Of a stretch of DNA of 64,000 bases, positions 25,738 to 38,500 are shown one piece after another. The notes under the pieces were generated by a model. That model did no database searches. It saw nothing but the letters and a program-made list of their open reading frames with translations, and was not told the origin of the DNA. Numbering within the stretch: the first letter of the stretch is position 1; every line of letters begins with the position of its first letter. The stretch covers positions 91,344-155,343 of the forward strand of contig MU006099.1 in NCBI GenBank assembly GCA_010093705.1. Direction: 5' to 3'. The position numbers and the translations under genes are program-made. The DNA is from Patellaria atrata CBS 101060. Taxonomy: Eukaryota; Ascomycota; Dothideomycetes; Patellariales; Patellariaceae.

Positions 25738-27146
25738 ATGTCTTCAAAGCCACGTCAATCTGGAAGACCTTCGTCCGCGCAACGTAGACATATACTAACA
25801 TCCCAATCTTCGCAAACAGCGCTTCCAGCGTACCAACCGCCAGCCCACTCCCTAAACCCTGCCGGCCAACGAGCTCTGGATGGTCTTCATCAGACTCATT
25901 CTTTGCGAAAACTTCAACAACACCAACAAGCGGCGCATACAGCTATTAGTGATGCAGCGTACCAGATCAATGAGCGCTATGCGCTGCAGAAAGAGCGGGA
26001 GAAGAAAGCAGTCGTAAAGCGGCGACAATCTGGTTCTCGGCCTACAGAAACGGACAACAGGAGATCAGAGCAGACCGAGGAGATGAGAGAGTCCGTCGAA
26101 CAGATGACCATTCAGATGGAAGAAGCTGTGCGCAAACTGGTAGACGCACAGCGTGCTGCCATTGCTATTGAGAATGGGTTATCCGCTGTCTCGAATCAGT
26201 CGGCATCCCAAGTACTACAGAATACCCAGTCGCAGAGACATCGACCTGTAGATGCGGATGGTGATGATGATATGACAGATTTTGATCCCACGGATCCAGC
26301 GGCTGGGAATCAAAGTCAAGCCCCCCCTGCATTTGCTCCTAGTGAGGCTTTCAGGCATCATCTTCGGGATGATAAGCAACGGTATCAGTCTCGGTCGTAC
26401 ACTACTAGATACGCCGAGAATAATGACTATAAGAATTTCCGCCGTCTAGTATGGGCTGCACAGCATCCCTCGGATGATCCACCCCCCATGCCAAACGCAA
26501 ATACTTGGTTCCCGAACAGAGGTTCACCAGCCCCAGGAACCACCATGATACTAACTCAAGGTAATGGAGAAGATGCTGATTCAGACGATGACATGGTCGT
26601 TATGAGATCGAAGGTCTCCACGAAATGTCCTCTAACGCTCATGGAATTTAGTGATCCTGTCAGTAGCCTAAAATGTCCACACACGTTTGAAAGAAGTGCG
26701 ATTACGAGTTTGATTGAGGGTAGCGATGTGGATGGGATGGGAAATCGCAGAAGACCTCTACGAAATCAGGATAAGGCTGTTAGGTGTCCTGTTCCTGGGT
26801 GCTCGAAGGTTCGTCTTGAATTTCCTACTCACCCTTATATGAAGACCTACTCAGAGACTGACCTGTACAGACAATCATGTTGGCCGATTTACACGCTGAT
26901 CAGGTCATTATTCGCCAAATTCGACGTGTTCAGGATTCACGAAACAAGGGAGAGGAGTCAGACGAGGATGAGGGCGCTGCACCCGAGTCTGTCGATGGGA
27001 ATGATGAGGCTCCACCGTCTACGTTTAGGACTGTTGCGCCTAAGGTAGAAAGTAGTGCGCGATCTAGGGTTCATAGTACTGCGTCTGGCGGTGCACCACC
27101 ACGCTCTACACAGGTAATAGATCTGGGTGGGAGGGTCTCAGAGTAA
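25738..27146 (+). CDS. nse2: NSE2/MMS21 E3 SUMO ligase of the SMC5-SMC6 complex
   Basis: Exons 25738-26808 and 26871-27146 join in phase to 448 residues. Residues about 45-165 are helical, as expected for the SMC5-binding part. The SP-RING lies at about 297-360: CPLTLMEF (Cys297), LKCPHTFERS (Cys313, His315), RCPVPGCSK (Cys350, Cys355), followed across the intron by TIMLADLHADQVIIRQIRR. The ligase sumoylates SMC5/6 subunits and repair proteins in the nucleus. The intron has a GTTCGT donor, which also makes the unusual second donor of ric8 more credible. A low-complexity acidic linker (DADGDDDMTDFDP) and a disordered tail flank the domain. Read through, the unspliced frame gives a different, non-homologous tail, so splicing is required. 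Confidence 0.9.
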
Positions 27147-28779
27147 AGGGTGAGCAGATATATACCTATATTAGTATTTATAGACATATATTCACATTCC
27201 TACTAAACTACATGAAGATGAAGCACTCATACCTTTGTTCCGAGTACGTTCAAGTCATGATCAAGGTCGTCTTATATCCCATTACTTCTTACTACCAGCG
27301 ATCACGGAGGCCAAGTTATGAATGAGGTTGAAATAGTCGATGCACTGTATATCACTTGAGCTGCAACCCTTAGACCACTTAAAATACTATACTATACTTA
27401 AATGTATATTTACCCGAATATCTCCGGTATTTATCAGATGATCTGATAAAATTACTGATAATCTAAAAGGTTGACCAAAGCAATCAAACGGGAAGATTTC
27501 ATTCCTCCATACTTCCATAGCAACATCTCTCCTTTTGCCCTCCTTTACTCACATCATCTACTCAACAGACACCCATCCAAATTTTTGGAGGCAACCCAAA
27601 GGTGTCCGTACACCTTCTGCAGCTACTCCCATGAATCCGCTCTACTATTGGGCGCTGAGCCCTGTGAACAAAGGGTAAATTCAGCGAATAAGAGGAACTT
27701 TCTCCGCATCGCATTAAATTCTAGCTCTAGGATTCACATGCAACTTGACCGCTGAAACTTGAAGGTGAAATGCAGGCGTATCCTGCATGGACTTGACGAC
27801 CATTTTTCTTCTCTGCATCGTCCACGAGTTGTTCCTGTAGCACTACACCAACCGCATGTCATCCGAGAATGGGAATTTGGCGAATCCTCGTCGATAACCG
27901 ACTTACAGATAATATCTTTAGCCCAGGTATCGGTATATAATTCGAACTTCACGTGGGAGAAGTGACGCCGGGAAAAGGTGGAGTTTCGTCCATCTATTTC
28001 GGCTCTTGTGTATTTGGAAACGTGGAGCGGGAATGGTTCTTGGAAACGTCTTGTATCAATTTATGGCATGTTTGATGAATATTGCCGGCTTTCTTTGACT
28101 GGAGTGGCGAGAGGGGCAAGGGATGAATTGTCTATCACCATCGCAATGTGGAGAATCCCTGTCCATTTTTTAATCTCCTACTTTTCCTTAATCCAAAGTT
28201 CACTTAACTGTCTTTTTCTTGCACTTTTCATAACCTGAACCTTCCTTGGCAGGACGTCGATAAAACACCCTTCATATTAAGAGACCGCGATACATATTTG
28301 ATCCAAGAAGTCGTAAATCGTCACAGGACGACCTATCTTGCGGCCTCGTCATTATGTTTCCTGGGCACAACGGACTACAAGGTCTTCTCACTGGCTCTCG
28401 GGACTTTATTTCATCAATCGACTGTCTTGTATCCCGGCTAGAGTTCTGCTGTCAATATCAACCGCCACTAGGTTGATGCCATGAGCCCATGATGTCGTCG
28501 AGAGCAAAGTCCGTATTATCAATGTCATTCGATCTGGGTCCCCCGCTTCAATTAAGGATCTTGACTATGAACCGGCTTAGGACTGGATGCGGAGACGCTT
28601 TCCTGTCTTGGAACTAAAACTTGAAGGAAAGAACGGACAAAGGCTGTCATGGAGGGATCACGACTGCTTTAATAAGATAGATCTGTGCCTGACGCAACTC
28701 GCATTTCTTCTCTGCAGGGCCGCGAGAAGAATCATCTCTCCACCAAAATTCTTCGTTGTTGCGGCTTCAAATCTTGATA
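27147..28779. other. Intergenic
   Basis: Several ORFs of 60-107 codons on both strands lack recognisable motifs and have no supporting splice structure. The AT-rich part at 27,170-27,450 is probably the nse2 terminator region. Nothing else seen. Confidence 0.45.
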
Positions 28780-30392
28780 ATGGCTCCAATACGTTCTCTC
28801 TTATCAGGAATCATGGCCGTGGGGATGCTTCTGCTCCCTTCGGTCGTTGCACAATGTCAAAACATCAATCCCGCAAATCCTGTCACTATGGCTTCTGGTT
28901 ACCAATCTAGGGTTATCTTGAACGGACTCAGGACCCCGCGTGGTATCATATTCGACAATGAAGGAAACTTGTTGGTCGTGGAGCAGGGTGGTGCTGGTGT
29001 GAGATATATCAAGTTGACAGACAACGGCGGTATCAACGTTTGTGTCCAGTCGAGCAAACAGTTGATCAATGATGCTGCGGTAAGCACTTTTCGAAATCTC
29101 ATGTGAGCTGGTCGACGGGCATGTAAGAGTGCCAAGGAGATGAGGAACTTCCTATTGCAATAGCTTCTATGTTCATAATTCTGGTATCATCGGGATTTTC
29201 GGCTTATGATAATGCTTCTGTTACACCACGAGGTGTCTCATTGTACTTACAAATTCATGTTCTGTACCCTAAGCTGACAGCACCATAGTTGAACCATGGC
29301 ATCGCCCTCTCCGTCGACGGAAAGACTCTCTTCGTTTCTAGCAGAGAATCAGTCTTCTCCTACCCATACGATGGTGTTGCAGGCACTGTTGGGACCAGAA
29401 AGACACTCATCAGTGGCATGTCTCAATCTGGTGCTCACTTGAGCCGTACTCTTCTCATTCCGAGAAGCAGTCCAGACACCCTGCTGGTGTCTCGTGGCTC
29501 TCAAGAGAACATTGATCAAGCTACAAACCAAATCAGCGGTGGTCGTAGTATGATTCGCATGTTCAGCATCTCTCAGATTAGCAATAGCCCCGTTCAGTAC
29601 ACCACTGGTGGTGAGCTTCTAGGTTGGGGATTGAGAAATAGTGTCGGTGTTGGCGAAAACCCAGCTGATGGTGGAATCGTAAGTTTATCCATTCCTCACT
29701 TCACAATTCTCGCCAGGAAGTACCTCTAACGGTTACAACTAGTGGTCCGTCGAAAATAGCGTCGATGACATGCGCCGCCTCAATCAAGACGTCCATAACG
29801 ATAATCCCGGCGAGGAGCTCAACTATCACGGCATCCTCAACGACACCGCTTCTCCCGAACGCGGTGGAAATTACGGCTACCCTAAGTGCTTTGCCGCCTG
29901 GAACCCCAACGGCCTCCCCTCGAACCAGAACATCAGAGTCGGCACCCAGTTCCTGATGGGCAGTCCTTCGGGCTCAGACACCGATGCCATGTGCGCGAAT
30001 GACCGTATCGCACCGAGGCTCACCTTCCCAAGTCACACAGCACCACTAGACGTGAGGTTCAAGGCGGACGGCAGCGCCGCATTTATTTCCTTCCACGGAA
30101 GCTGGTGCGTCAAACCCCCTCCCATATCCTAAATATTTGTTACTGACTTTGTGATCATAGGAACCGTCAACCCCCTGATGGTTACCGTCTCTCCCGCATC
30201 GAGTTCTCCGCCGGTCAGCCCCGCGAGCCGCCTACCAGCACCACCGCCGCGGTCAACATCATGTGGAACGCGAATAACGCCAATTGCCCTTATCGCTGCT
30301 TCAGACCCGTCGGCCTCGCGTTCGATAGAACCGGTAGGTTGTTCATGACGAGCGATCAGTCTAATGAGATTTTCGTCATCACGGGGGCTTGA
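28780..30392 (+). CDS. Secreted AA12-type sugar (pyranose/sorbosone) dehydrogenase
   Basis: Exons 28780-29079, 29289-29678, 29743-30104 and 30161-30392 join in phase to 427 residues. The start MAPIRSLLSGIMAVGMLLLP is a signal peptide ending near VVAQ. Beta-propeller motifs of the soluble glucose/sorbosone dehydrogenase fold follow: LRTPRGIIFDNEGNLLVVEQ, LNHGIALSVDGKTLFVS, GLRNSVGVGENPADGGI, GGNYGYPKCFAAWN, APLDVRFKADGSAAFISFHG and FRPVGLAFDRTGRLFMTSDQ. This arrangement matches fungal auxiliary-activity family 12 enzymes, PQQ-dependent pyranose dehydrogenases that can feed electrons to lytic polysaccharide mono-oxygenases. The first intron is unusually long (209 nt). PQQ dependence and substrate are inferred from the family. 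Confidence 0.85.
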
Positions 30393-33300
30393 GAGATGGA
30401 AAACGATTGGAGATTATGGTAGTAGATAGTAAAGATTATATAGAATAAATATTTTGATACTGGTAATTTGTGCTGCTTGTTCACCGATGACATTTTTTTT
30501 TAGTGAGATTAGACACGCTACCCCCCCGGGGTCTCCATTGGACACAATCCCCAAAAATCAGTTGTGCAGAACAATCGAAATCTAAGTAGGTAAATATTTT
30601 CATCACACGCTTTTCTTAAATATTTTATACTTTCCATTTTAACGGTAGCGGGAAAAGGCGGCGTTTAAGAACATCAGATGGTTATGGGCGGATAGTTTAC
30701 TTATTTGCTATCTACGGGTGTGTACAGTACACCGGTACTCTCATCCTACACCAACTACCTAAAAGAACTTTCTTCATCCACCAGTCCATCCACATATCTT
30801 CATCCTTCCTTCCCGAACGCAATACCCAAGCCTCATTTTGCTACTAAACCTAAACCTAGGCCTAAGCTGAAGCCTCCGAGAAGAAAGGATGAGGTTTCCC
30901 GCCTCCACTAGGACTGAACACGTACGCAGAGTGTTATTTGTCGTGTTGTACCCGTGCGAGAGAAGAGAAGAGAAGAGATCTTCGGATGTCCACCGCAGCG
31001 CACTTCTATGCGGCCGGTAATCCCCTTTGTTGTCGGAACTTTCATGGTTCGAATAGGCGGTATGCCATATTAAGGAATGCACGAACCCGGGAAGACGAGA
31101 GGTGGGTCCCTTTCCGACCTCTTTGTATGATGGGTGTTTTATGGCCTTATAAGAAGCGAACGTATATTGAAGTTGACCCGACGGCATAATTGGGGGGTAG
31201 TAAGCTGCTCGCAGAGTCCAACTCTGGGCCGAATAGAAGAGACGCTGCCTTTATCGAGGAAGAAGCTGAGGGAAGAGAGTAGCGCTTTCTCGACCTCCCT
31301 CATTCCCTAGTAACTTGTCTCCTCGTTTCTACTCTGCTATGCGACCGTCGTCACAGGATGAACATCCTGCATCGTCATGAAATGCGTGTATTCGTCCATG
31401 ACTTCAGTATCACAGCTTGTACTAAGAATATCTTCGTTTCTTTCGGGTATCTAGCCTTCGGCACCCAAGACCCACAGATTCATGGACGTCCTGAATTGTC
31501 ATGAAATGCGTGTATTCGTCCATGACTCCGCTTCTCGTGCGACGGGTCACCGACAATAAAAGCTTAGGTCGGACCAAAGCTTTTCAAATTTCGGGGTAGC
31601 AACAAATCTTCTGAGATGACCGCTTGTGGGGTAGTGCGTTGTTGAAGAAGGGGAAAAAAGAATATTGTGTCACTTTAGAAATGATACTGTGGGAAGGAAG
31701 ACGAGAGAGCTCTTCCGGCTTCAGGATGGTAAAAATCGAAGAGCAGATTTTGGTCTAGTTTCGGCCCAGATCTCCACAATGGGTCTCGTTTTATCCAATA
31801 GTATACTCATACTTCACTCCCATCTGCGTGTGACGGATTGAGCAGGGCAGATTCCTTATGATTAGAACTGTAGGGTAAGATAAAACCATCGTAGAACTTG
31901 CACTAACATTTGGCGAAGTGCGAATCTAGACGAAGTTGGAGTATTTGTCTGTTGGGTGTATCCAATTGTATACCTTTGTAGTAACGATGTGGATCCATTA
32001 CTTAGAAACGTGATCTGTTGATGCCTAATGGTCAGCAAAGTGATCTTGCTTGCCCAGACCGTACGGCTATATAGTATATTGAATGAGGATCTGAAGAAGT
32101 TGTATAATATAAAGAGTCAATAATAAGAGTACTTACGGGTATAGTATTTTTTTTTTTTTGACGTTGAAGAAATAAACAAGAGAAGAATGCGAGGTAAGAG
32201 TGGATTGATTTTGTGGCAGAACCGCACTAGCGCCTTTTCAGTACTTTGCGTTGGAAGCGCAAAACTGCCTTGTGGCCGTGTAGTGTTTGTATAGCCTTGT
32301 AGTAATATCAGAGCCGAAGCTATGGGATGAGAAGGTGATCCAGAATGCGAGAAGGGATCACACTGTTCACTCTCTAGAGAACCTTCGATCCATGCCACCA
32401 AAACTGTCATATGAGTGGGCTTTTGCATCTACCCATCTCTTGGGTCAAAAACTTGCGAGTAGGGCTAAATGAAGAGCAAATCGAAGCTGCGAAGGGGATA
32501 ATAACAACTGAGAGAATAGAGAGAGTATAGACGTGCGTTGTTGCTAGGCAGATTTGAAGTGTTGCGAAGTGGTTGAAGTTGAAAACGAAGCAGTGAAAAA
32601 CGCGTAAGAGGGGTAGACCGGTGAGATTTTGCGGAAGGTGTTTCTTTTGGAGTCGCACGTGAAGCGACAGGGGTTGTAGAGGAAAGGTAGATGTTTCTAG
32701 AGCCTCTCAGGAGTCGAGTAGGGCAGCCTGTAGTACTGTACATACCCAACCGGCCGGGGGAGTGCAAACATTGACCGTCTCTTCTCACTCCGACTTCAGT
32801 CTCATATAAAAACAGAATATTCTTACTCTATATGGCTCCTTTGTGCAGTCTGCTAATCAGAGCCTTTAAGTATTACCTTATGTTGAGTTGTTGACGCTCT
32901 AGGTCACAGCAGACATATCTCTAATTCAATCTCCCCTCTTCACCCGGAACCCTCGCAAACGTCAGGTATGACACGATACTGCATACTCCACAAGGTACTA
33001 TATGAATTCTACACCGCGAGACTGTCTCCAAAGTTTTGTTACACCATTGGTCAGAACTTCTGTTTATGTTGGGCGTATATTGCCGTCTCCACGTTTCGGA
33101 GAAAACCAGAGAAGAGGCCTAAGGAACTTCGCATTGACTGGGCTGTAGTGGGGATAATAATTAGAATGAAAGAGATATCCGCTGGCGAGAGCTCGAGAGA
33201 AGGGAGATAGTCCTGAGAATAGCGCTTCTTAAATATACCTTCCTCGGAAGCCTTTCATGCTACGCAGCGTATACCTGGTTATAACCGTCAGCCAGTATTG

Positions 33301-34739
33301 CCAGCACGGTCCTATGTTATACTTAATGAACCAGTGTAATATCATGGTATACTAAGGGTTATTACCCATCCATCAGGTAGACATCTCTCGATTGATAACC
33401 TACGGGAGAGTCTTAACCATCCAGAACTTTTTTTTTCACCATAGAACTTCCTTTTCCACTTATAGCAAGCGTACTCATCATTTAGAACAACTTAGATAAG
33501 ACTTCCCTCGCTGCTAAATGCCTGAAACTTTGCTAACTCTATCATTTGTAGCAGAAAATCGCACATTTACATATATTTGCGCCCTTCAGGTGAACTATAT
33601 CTATCGAACAGCTTACAAGCGCAACCGAATATGTCAAGAAGGTGAATTGCAGCTAGAAATATGGGACCTTGGGTTAACTGAACAGAATGGGAGTAATTAG
33701 AGCAGGTCCCGATTTGGGGGCTAATGTGCGCTGTATGTGATTTGTATCATCATGAACAACAAAGCAGAAGGTTTAGAAAATTTTGATATAATACAAGAGC
33801 CATCGCGGTACCCGTCCTCATATAGTGCTGTTCGTGGACCGGGTCTCCGGGAAGAGGTCCCCTGGCGTTGGAGTTCTGGGGCCATGGCGGCAGAGTATGG
33901 GATGACTGATTTCTTGTGGACAGGGAGCAAGGAAACTAGAGTTATATATTACCTGTATTATGGTCATAGGGGAGTGTTTATAAGTAGAGGTATATCAAAG
34001 CCTTATCTTACTATTACCTTGCGGCCAGTCAGGAGTAGACCAGGAGAATAAGTGCGAAGCGGAGTTCTCGCAATGGATATATGCACTTTCCCACCATCGA
34101 ATGAAAGAACTTTCAGAGCTGTATATTCCTGTCATATCCAGATGATTCGGTAGGTATCTGCTGATATCAGGATTGACAACAACTGTGCTCTGAGTTCAAT
34201 CGACCAATCATTGTAGTATAAGCTCCTTTAGGGCGACCTCATCCAACCACTAGGCTTGTAAAGCCATGATTCATGAGGACAAATATATATTCGCCAAAAG
34301 TCTATAAATGATAATAATCTTTACCAACACACAACTTGATCCGAAGTTTCCCTACCCCTGAAACCCCTAAGCCCAAAGCCAAACCAAGCAAACATGCGCC
34401 CTAACACTTAAAGCTTGAGCGAAAAAGTCGTGGCTAACTAAAACACTATTCCGTACAAAACGAAGGACTTGCATCAAAAATAACAACACCAATTTGAAAG
34501 ATAGAAGACTCAAACTCGCAGGATATGTTGGAAATACTCTAAACTACGTGATCCCCAGGTTTGAATTTATTCAGAGCATTTCTTGTGGTGTTGTTATCGT
34601 CACTAGTATTTTGGTTGGCCACGACTTTTTCGACCAAGCCTTGACCCCTGCACACCCAAACCTCACCCCATCCATCACCACATCACCACATCTACATCCC
34701 CATCTCCATCTCCATCCCCTCAAACCCCAAACCCTCACA
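30393..34739. other. 4.3-kb gap with no supported gene
   Basis: No ORF of convincing coding character on either strand. It holds a 30-bp direct repeat (31374 and 31498), T-runs near 30491, 32146 and 33427, and CA-rich leader-like sequence (34,630-34,735) before mrpl39. The ORF at 33737-34051 (104 codons) and minus ORFs near 30774-31187 and 32465-32788 have no known motif. Confidence 0.4.
31374..31527. repeat. 30-bp exact direct repeat, 124 bp apart
   Basis: The same 30 bases occur at 31374-31403 and 31498-31527, beginning GTCATGAAATGCGTG and ending GTCCATG-ACT. Similarity extends a little upstream (ACATCCTGCATC versus GACGTCCTGAATT). Each copy is itself bounded by GTCATG and CATGAC, a short inverted repeat, so it could be a protein-binding site or the remains of a small element. 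Confidence 0.7.
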
Positions 34740-34993
34740 ATGGCAAAAAAAGGTACACTCCCAAATCCCTCCCCTCACCCTACTCACCCTAACCACCCCC
34801 AGCAAAATCCCGTACGATAGCCGTCCGCCTCATCTCCATGGCCATGACCGGCTATTACCGCACGCTCGTGCGGCCTCGCGCGCACAAGCCGCTCAGCATG
34901 ATGAAATATGATCCCGTCGGTACGTAACCTATCCGGAACCTACCCTATCCCCATAAAATGCAACACCATCATAATGCTATAGAGGCCTTGTGA
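34740..34993 (+). CDS. mrpl39: Mitochondrial ribosomal protein bL33m, shortened C-terminus
   Basis: Exons 34740-34752, 34803-34919 and probably 34983-34993 give 46 residues: MAKK, then [39 protein letters not shown] and a short EAL end. The first 43 residues are a clear match to the L33 family of the mitochondrial large subunit (yeast MRPL39). Fungal homologues continue after YDPV with a V-[KR]-[KR]-x-VLFLE-type tail of about 15 residues that I cannot find in any frame downstream to 35,580. Donors (GTACAC, GTACGT) and acceptors are good. Either the last exon lies further off, or the gene is truncated. Reading through the second donor would give DPVGT and stop. Confidence 0.8.
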
Positions 34994-35583
34994 GACTCAT
35001 ACCCGGGGATGGGGGATGGAGGATGGGAGTTATGGAGTTGAGAAATATGGGGCTGATGGACGACAGTGCGGAAACAAGTCCTCTTCTTGGAGCAGAAACG
35101 TGGGAAGGGGCTTTAGATGTGATTAGGATGTTTAAAATCATTATGAGAGAACTTATGCGATTGTGGATAGGGTGGTTCGTCCTGGAGGCTGCGTTGATGA
35201 AATCCTGCGAACGATATGACTGGGAAGAAGAAGGCAGTCGACTTCTAATCGCGATTCCGCGTCGCGAAGGATATCCACGTTGGAGGGATGGAGGAGCGGT
35301 TCCCAAAGGGTCTTGTTATAGCTGCATTACTGGAGTTCGGGGGATCATAGCACGCAAACCGCTACTTCCATTTCTGTAATAGTATATATTGTATACTATC
35401 TGTCTACAGAGTGCGCTGAAGACCTCATCTCATATATCCCTTTTCTGGTCTGCTGTCTGCATTGGTTACTCCTACTTCCGTGCGAAAGTACCTCCCTGAT
35501 ACATATTCCATAAAATGCTATGCAGAAAAATACTTACAATGTCGACCAAGTGGTGATACTTTCGCTTATACCTGCCGTGTGCC
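34994..35583 (+). other. Gap with an ORF of unknown status (35023-35379)
   Basis: From ATG 35023 a 118-codon frame runs to 35379, containing DDSAETSPLLGAETWEGAL and an amphipathic stretch. The opposite strand is also open for 109 codons (34977-35306), so the open frame may be chance. It directly follows the truncated mrpl39 end. No family recognised. Confidence 0.25.
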
Positions 35584-38500
35584 TTAATTTTTCGTTGGTG
35601 AAATATATGGTGTTGCTGCAGAACACCTTGATTTCACGGCCTCGAACCTCAAGACTAATCTAGAGTCCGTGAGAAACGTTCCTCGTAAGGATCCACTGAG
35701 GATTATTAGTATTGGGTTTTCCTTCGAATCTGAAGACAACTCACCCTTGTTCCCGCCTTTTCGTTGGGCTTTACGCCCTGATGTACCAGTTCGGACGGTT
35801 TGATTGGAGGATTTCAATCGAGTTGTAGGAGTAGCTTCGCTCACCATTGATGAATGGAAAATTTGAGACTGCGATTGCGACTGCGACTGCGACTGTGACT
35901 GTGACTGTGATTTAGAAATGCCAGATCTATAAGCAGAGAGCTGTGATTGAGAATCTTTTGCGCTCTTGGATAGACGACTCTTCACTGAAACCTGAGTTTG
36001 AGTATCGACCTGTGAGATCTGAGAGTGTGGACGCTGTATATGGCAGATGTTTTCGGAAGCATTATCACGGCGAGATTTCTTTGCGGACACTTCTTTCTGA
36101 GCATTGCTTCTACGACGTTTCGAGCCTTGGCTCACAGTGTTCCCTCCTGTCTGAACCGTGTCTCGATCTTGGCTGTTTTGCGAACCTGGCCGAGAAGATG
36201 AGCGATGATAGGTCGTGACTTTGTGGTTGATTGTACGTAGTGGTCGCAAATAGTCCGGAGTGCTGGTATTTTGCTCACCGGTCTTGTCCGGGGTGACGAA
36301 GCGGTGGGATATGTCTCGATCATGAGTTGTTCGGTTCGGTCCGGCTTGCCGTTCTAAATTTTTGCTACTTTGATTATCATCGTCAGTACGTATCGGAGGA
36401 AAAATCTTCGATCCCGTGTTTGCCTGTGATATCGGCCGAGTTTGGGCGTCAAAGGAGTGGCGGCTTTCTTGTGAGTATCTAGGATCTTCCATGGGAGCTC
36501 TACTCTTGAGTGGAACTTGAGAAATGCGATTACCAGGTTGCTCTTTGGAGTTTTCCAGCTTCTGGGGAAATTCTAAGTCGCGAGTATGTTTGCTATGGAT
36601 AGATAGATCACTATGCGTAAGGATGTTTCCGATTTCTGATAGGACCGAAGAGCTGCTCCGCATCTTGTTGAAAGCTGAAAATAGCGGAATATCAAACTGC
36701 GTTTCCGGAATAACGCCCGTCTGAGCCGCACTCCTCACGCCATCCTCATCAGGGCCTTCGTATACCCCAAGATCGTGGTCCATATCGTCTTCGGGGAAGA
36801 GATAAGTCATATCGATCGCTTCTTCTATGAAAGTGGGGACTGGAGTACTCGGTAGGAGGTTCTGCGATACTGCTACTTCCACTATCGAGTCATTTTTTCG
36901 GTCGACTTTCTTCCGCGGTTTAGTTATGTCTTGGGGTCTTGACGAACCTGTTGGTGTGGTTACGACTGTACGCTTGCTCATAAACTGCTGGGGAAAATTG
37001 GCCTCCGCTGAGGTACCCCTTCTTGGTCTATCTACCTCTGCTATTAGTCGCTGTTTGAATTCTTGAAAGTTAGTTTCCGCATCAGTCTTCTGCTGCTCTA
37101 GCTCCGCCATGCACTTTTCCGATGAAATGCGTTCATTTTGGAGCTCTTCTTGATATTCTTGCTGCATGCGGGAGATTGTATCTTCGCGTTCTTTGGTTGT
37201 AGCTTCCGCTTCTGCTAGCCGGCATTGAAGTTCGTCGAGGTCTGCTCTTGCTTTTTCCTGTAGCTTCTTGATGGCATCGTCCGCTTTCATCTTGAACTTC
37301 TCTAACTCCGTTTCGGCAGTTTTAATCGCTTCTTGCTGGCTGTCGATTATGGTCTGCTTCTCCTGGATCGCGGCAGCATGCCTTTCTTCAAGGTCTTGGA
37401 ACGCAGCTTGATAATCGGTTTGTAGTCGCAACTCCTCTTCGAGCCTCGAAGTCTGTAAAGATTTGACGCGGGATTCAAGGTCACGAATGATTTCTGCACT
37501 TTGAGCATTCGATTCTTTCAATGACTGAGCTTCTGATTCCACGTTCTTTGCACGGTCTTCGAGGGAATGGATATCACCTTTCTTTCCCTCGAATGTCTTT
37601 TCCATTTCGATGGCCCTCTGTTTCAAACGATGCATTTTATTTTCAAACTCCGCAGTTTGGTCTTGACGCAATTGCCGAGCTTCTTTGTAGAGCTGTTCTC
37701 TAACAGTGTCTATTGTAGTTGACGACTGGTTCCGTTAACATACTGGAACCCCAAAAGATTTGTTGTTACTCACTTTACCTTCAATTTCCGCCTTCTCGCG
37801 CTCTGCAATTTCGGCCTTCTCTTCCGCTAGTTTTAGGTTTTCCTAGGTTTCTTAGCACTGGCCTTTGATTTAGGGGGTTGACCTTACCTGAAGCACCGAC
37901 AGCTCAGCTCGCATGTTAGACTCTGCTTCCACAGTGTCCTGAAGCCTTTCCTTGACATCATTAAGTTCGGCCTTGTGAGATTCGAGTTCATGTAAGAGGT
38001 TAGTATTTCTGCTCACTAGTTCGAGCTGGTATTCTGTAGGGACTTCTGGCCCGGTTTCCCTAGATGTTGCAACGACAAGGTCACGTTCCACTTGCGCACA
38101 CTTGACTTTCAGTGTCTCTTCGTTCTGCTTTAAAACCTGTACTTGTTCATTAAACATACTAAGCTTTTCGTCCTTTGCTGAACATTGCTCCTGAAGCCTA
38201 GCACAGGAAGCTTTCAGTGTTGTGATTTGGGACTGTAGATCTGAGTTAGATTGAATCTCGTTTCTCAGGGATTCAAGTTGTTCCTTTATCTCGTCGATGG
38301 AAATGTTGGTACTAAAGGATTGACCTGCAGGATCTGACTCCTTTAGATGGGACTGCACGTTATCAAGACGGCCTAACATATCATTGAGCAAAGGCCGAAT
38401 GCTATTCTCTAGACCTCCGATGTCATCCTTAGTGATCGTATCTCGATTTTTGATATCCTCAACAGCTTGCATCCACCCTGCAACATTGTCTTTGATACCA

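Noticed and set aside
31046-31060. GGTTCGAATAGG as a tRNA B-box
   Set aside because: The last two positions do not fit GGTTCGANNCC and no cloverleaf can be drawn around it; no tRNA was found elsewhere by eye.
34977-35306. Minus ORF overlapping the + ORF downstream of mrpl39
   Set aside because: Both strands are open over the same DNA and neither shows a recognisable domain, so neither is called as a gene.
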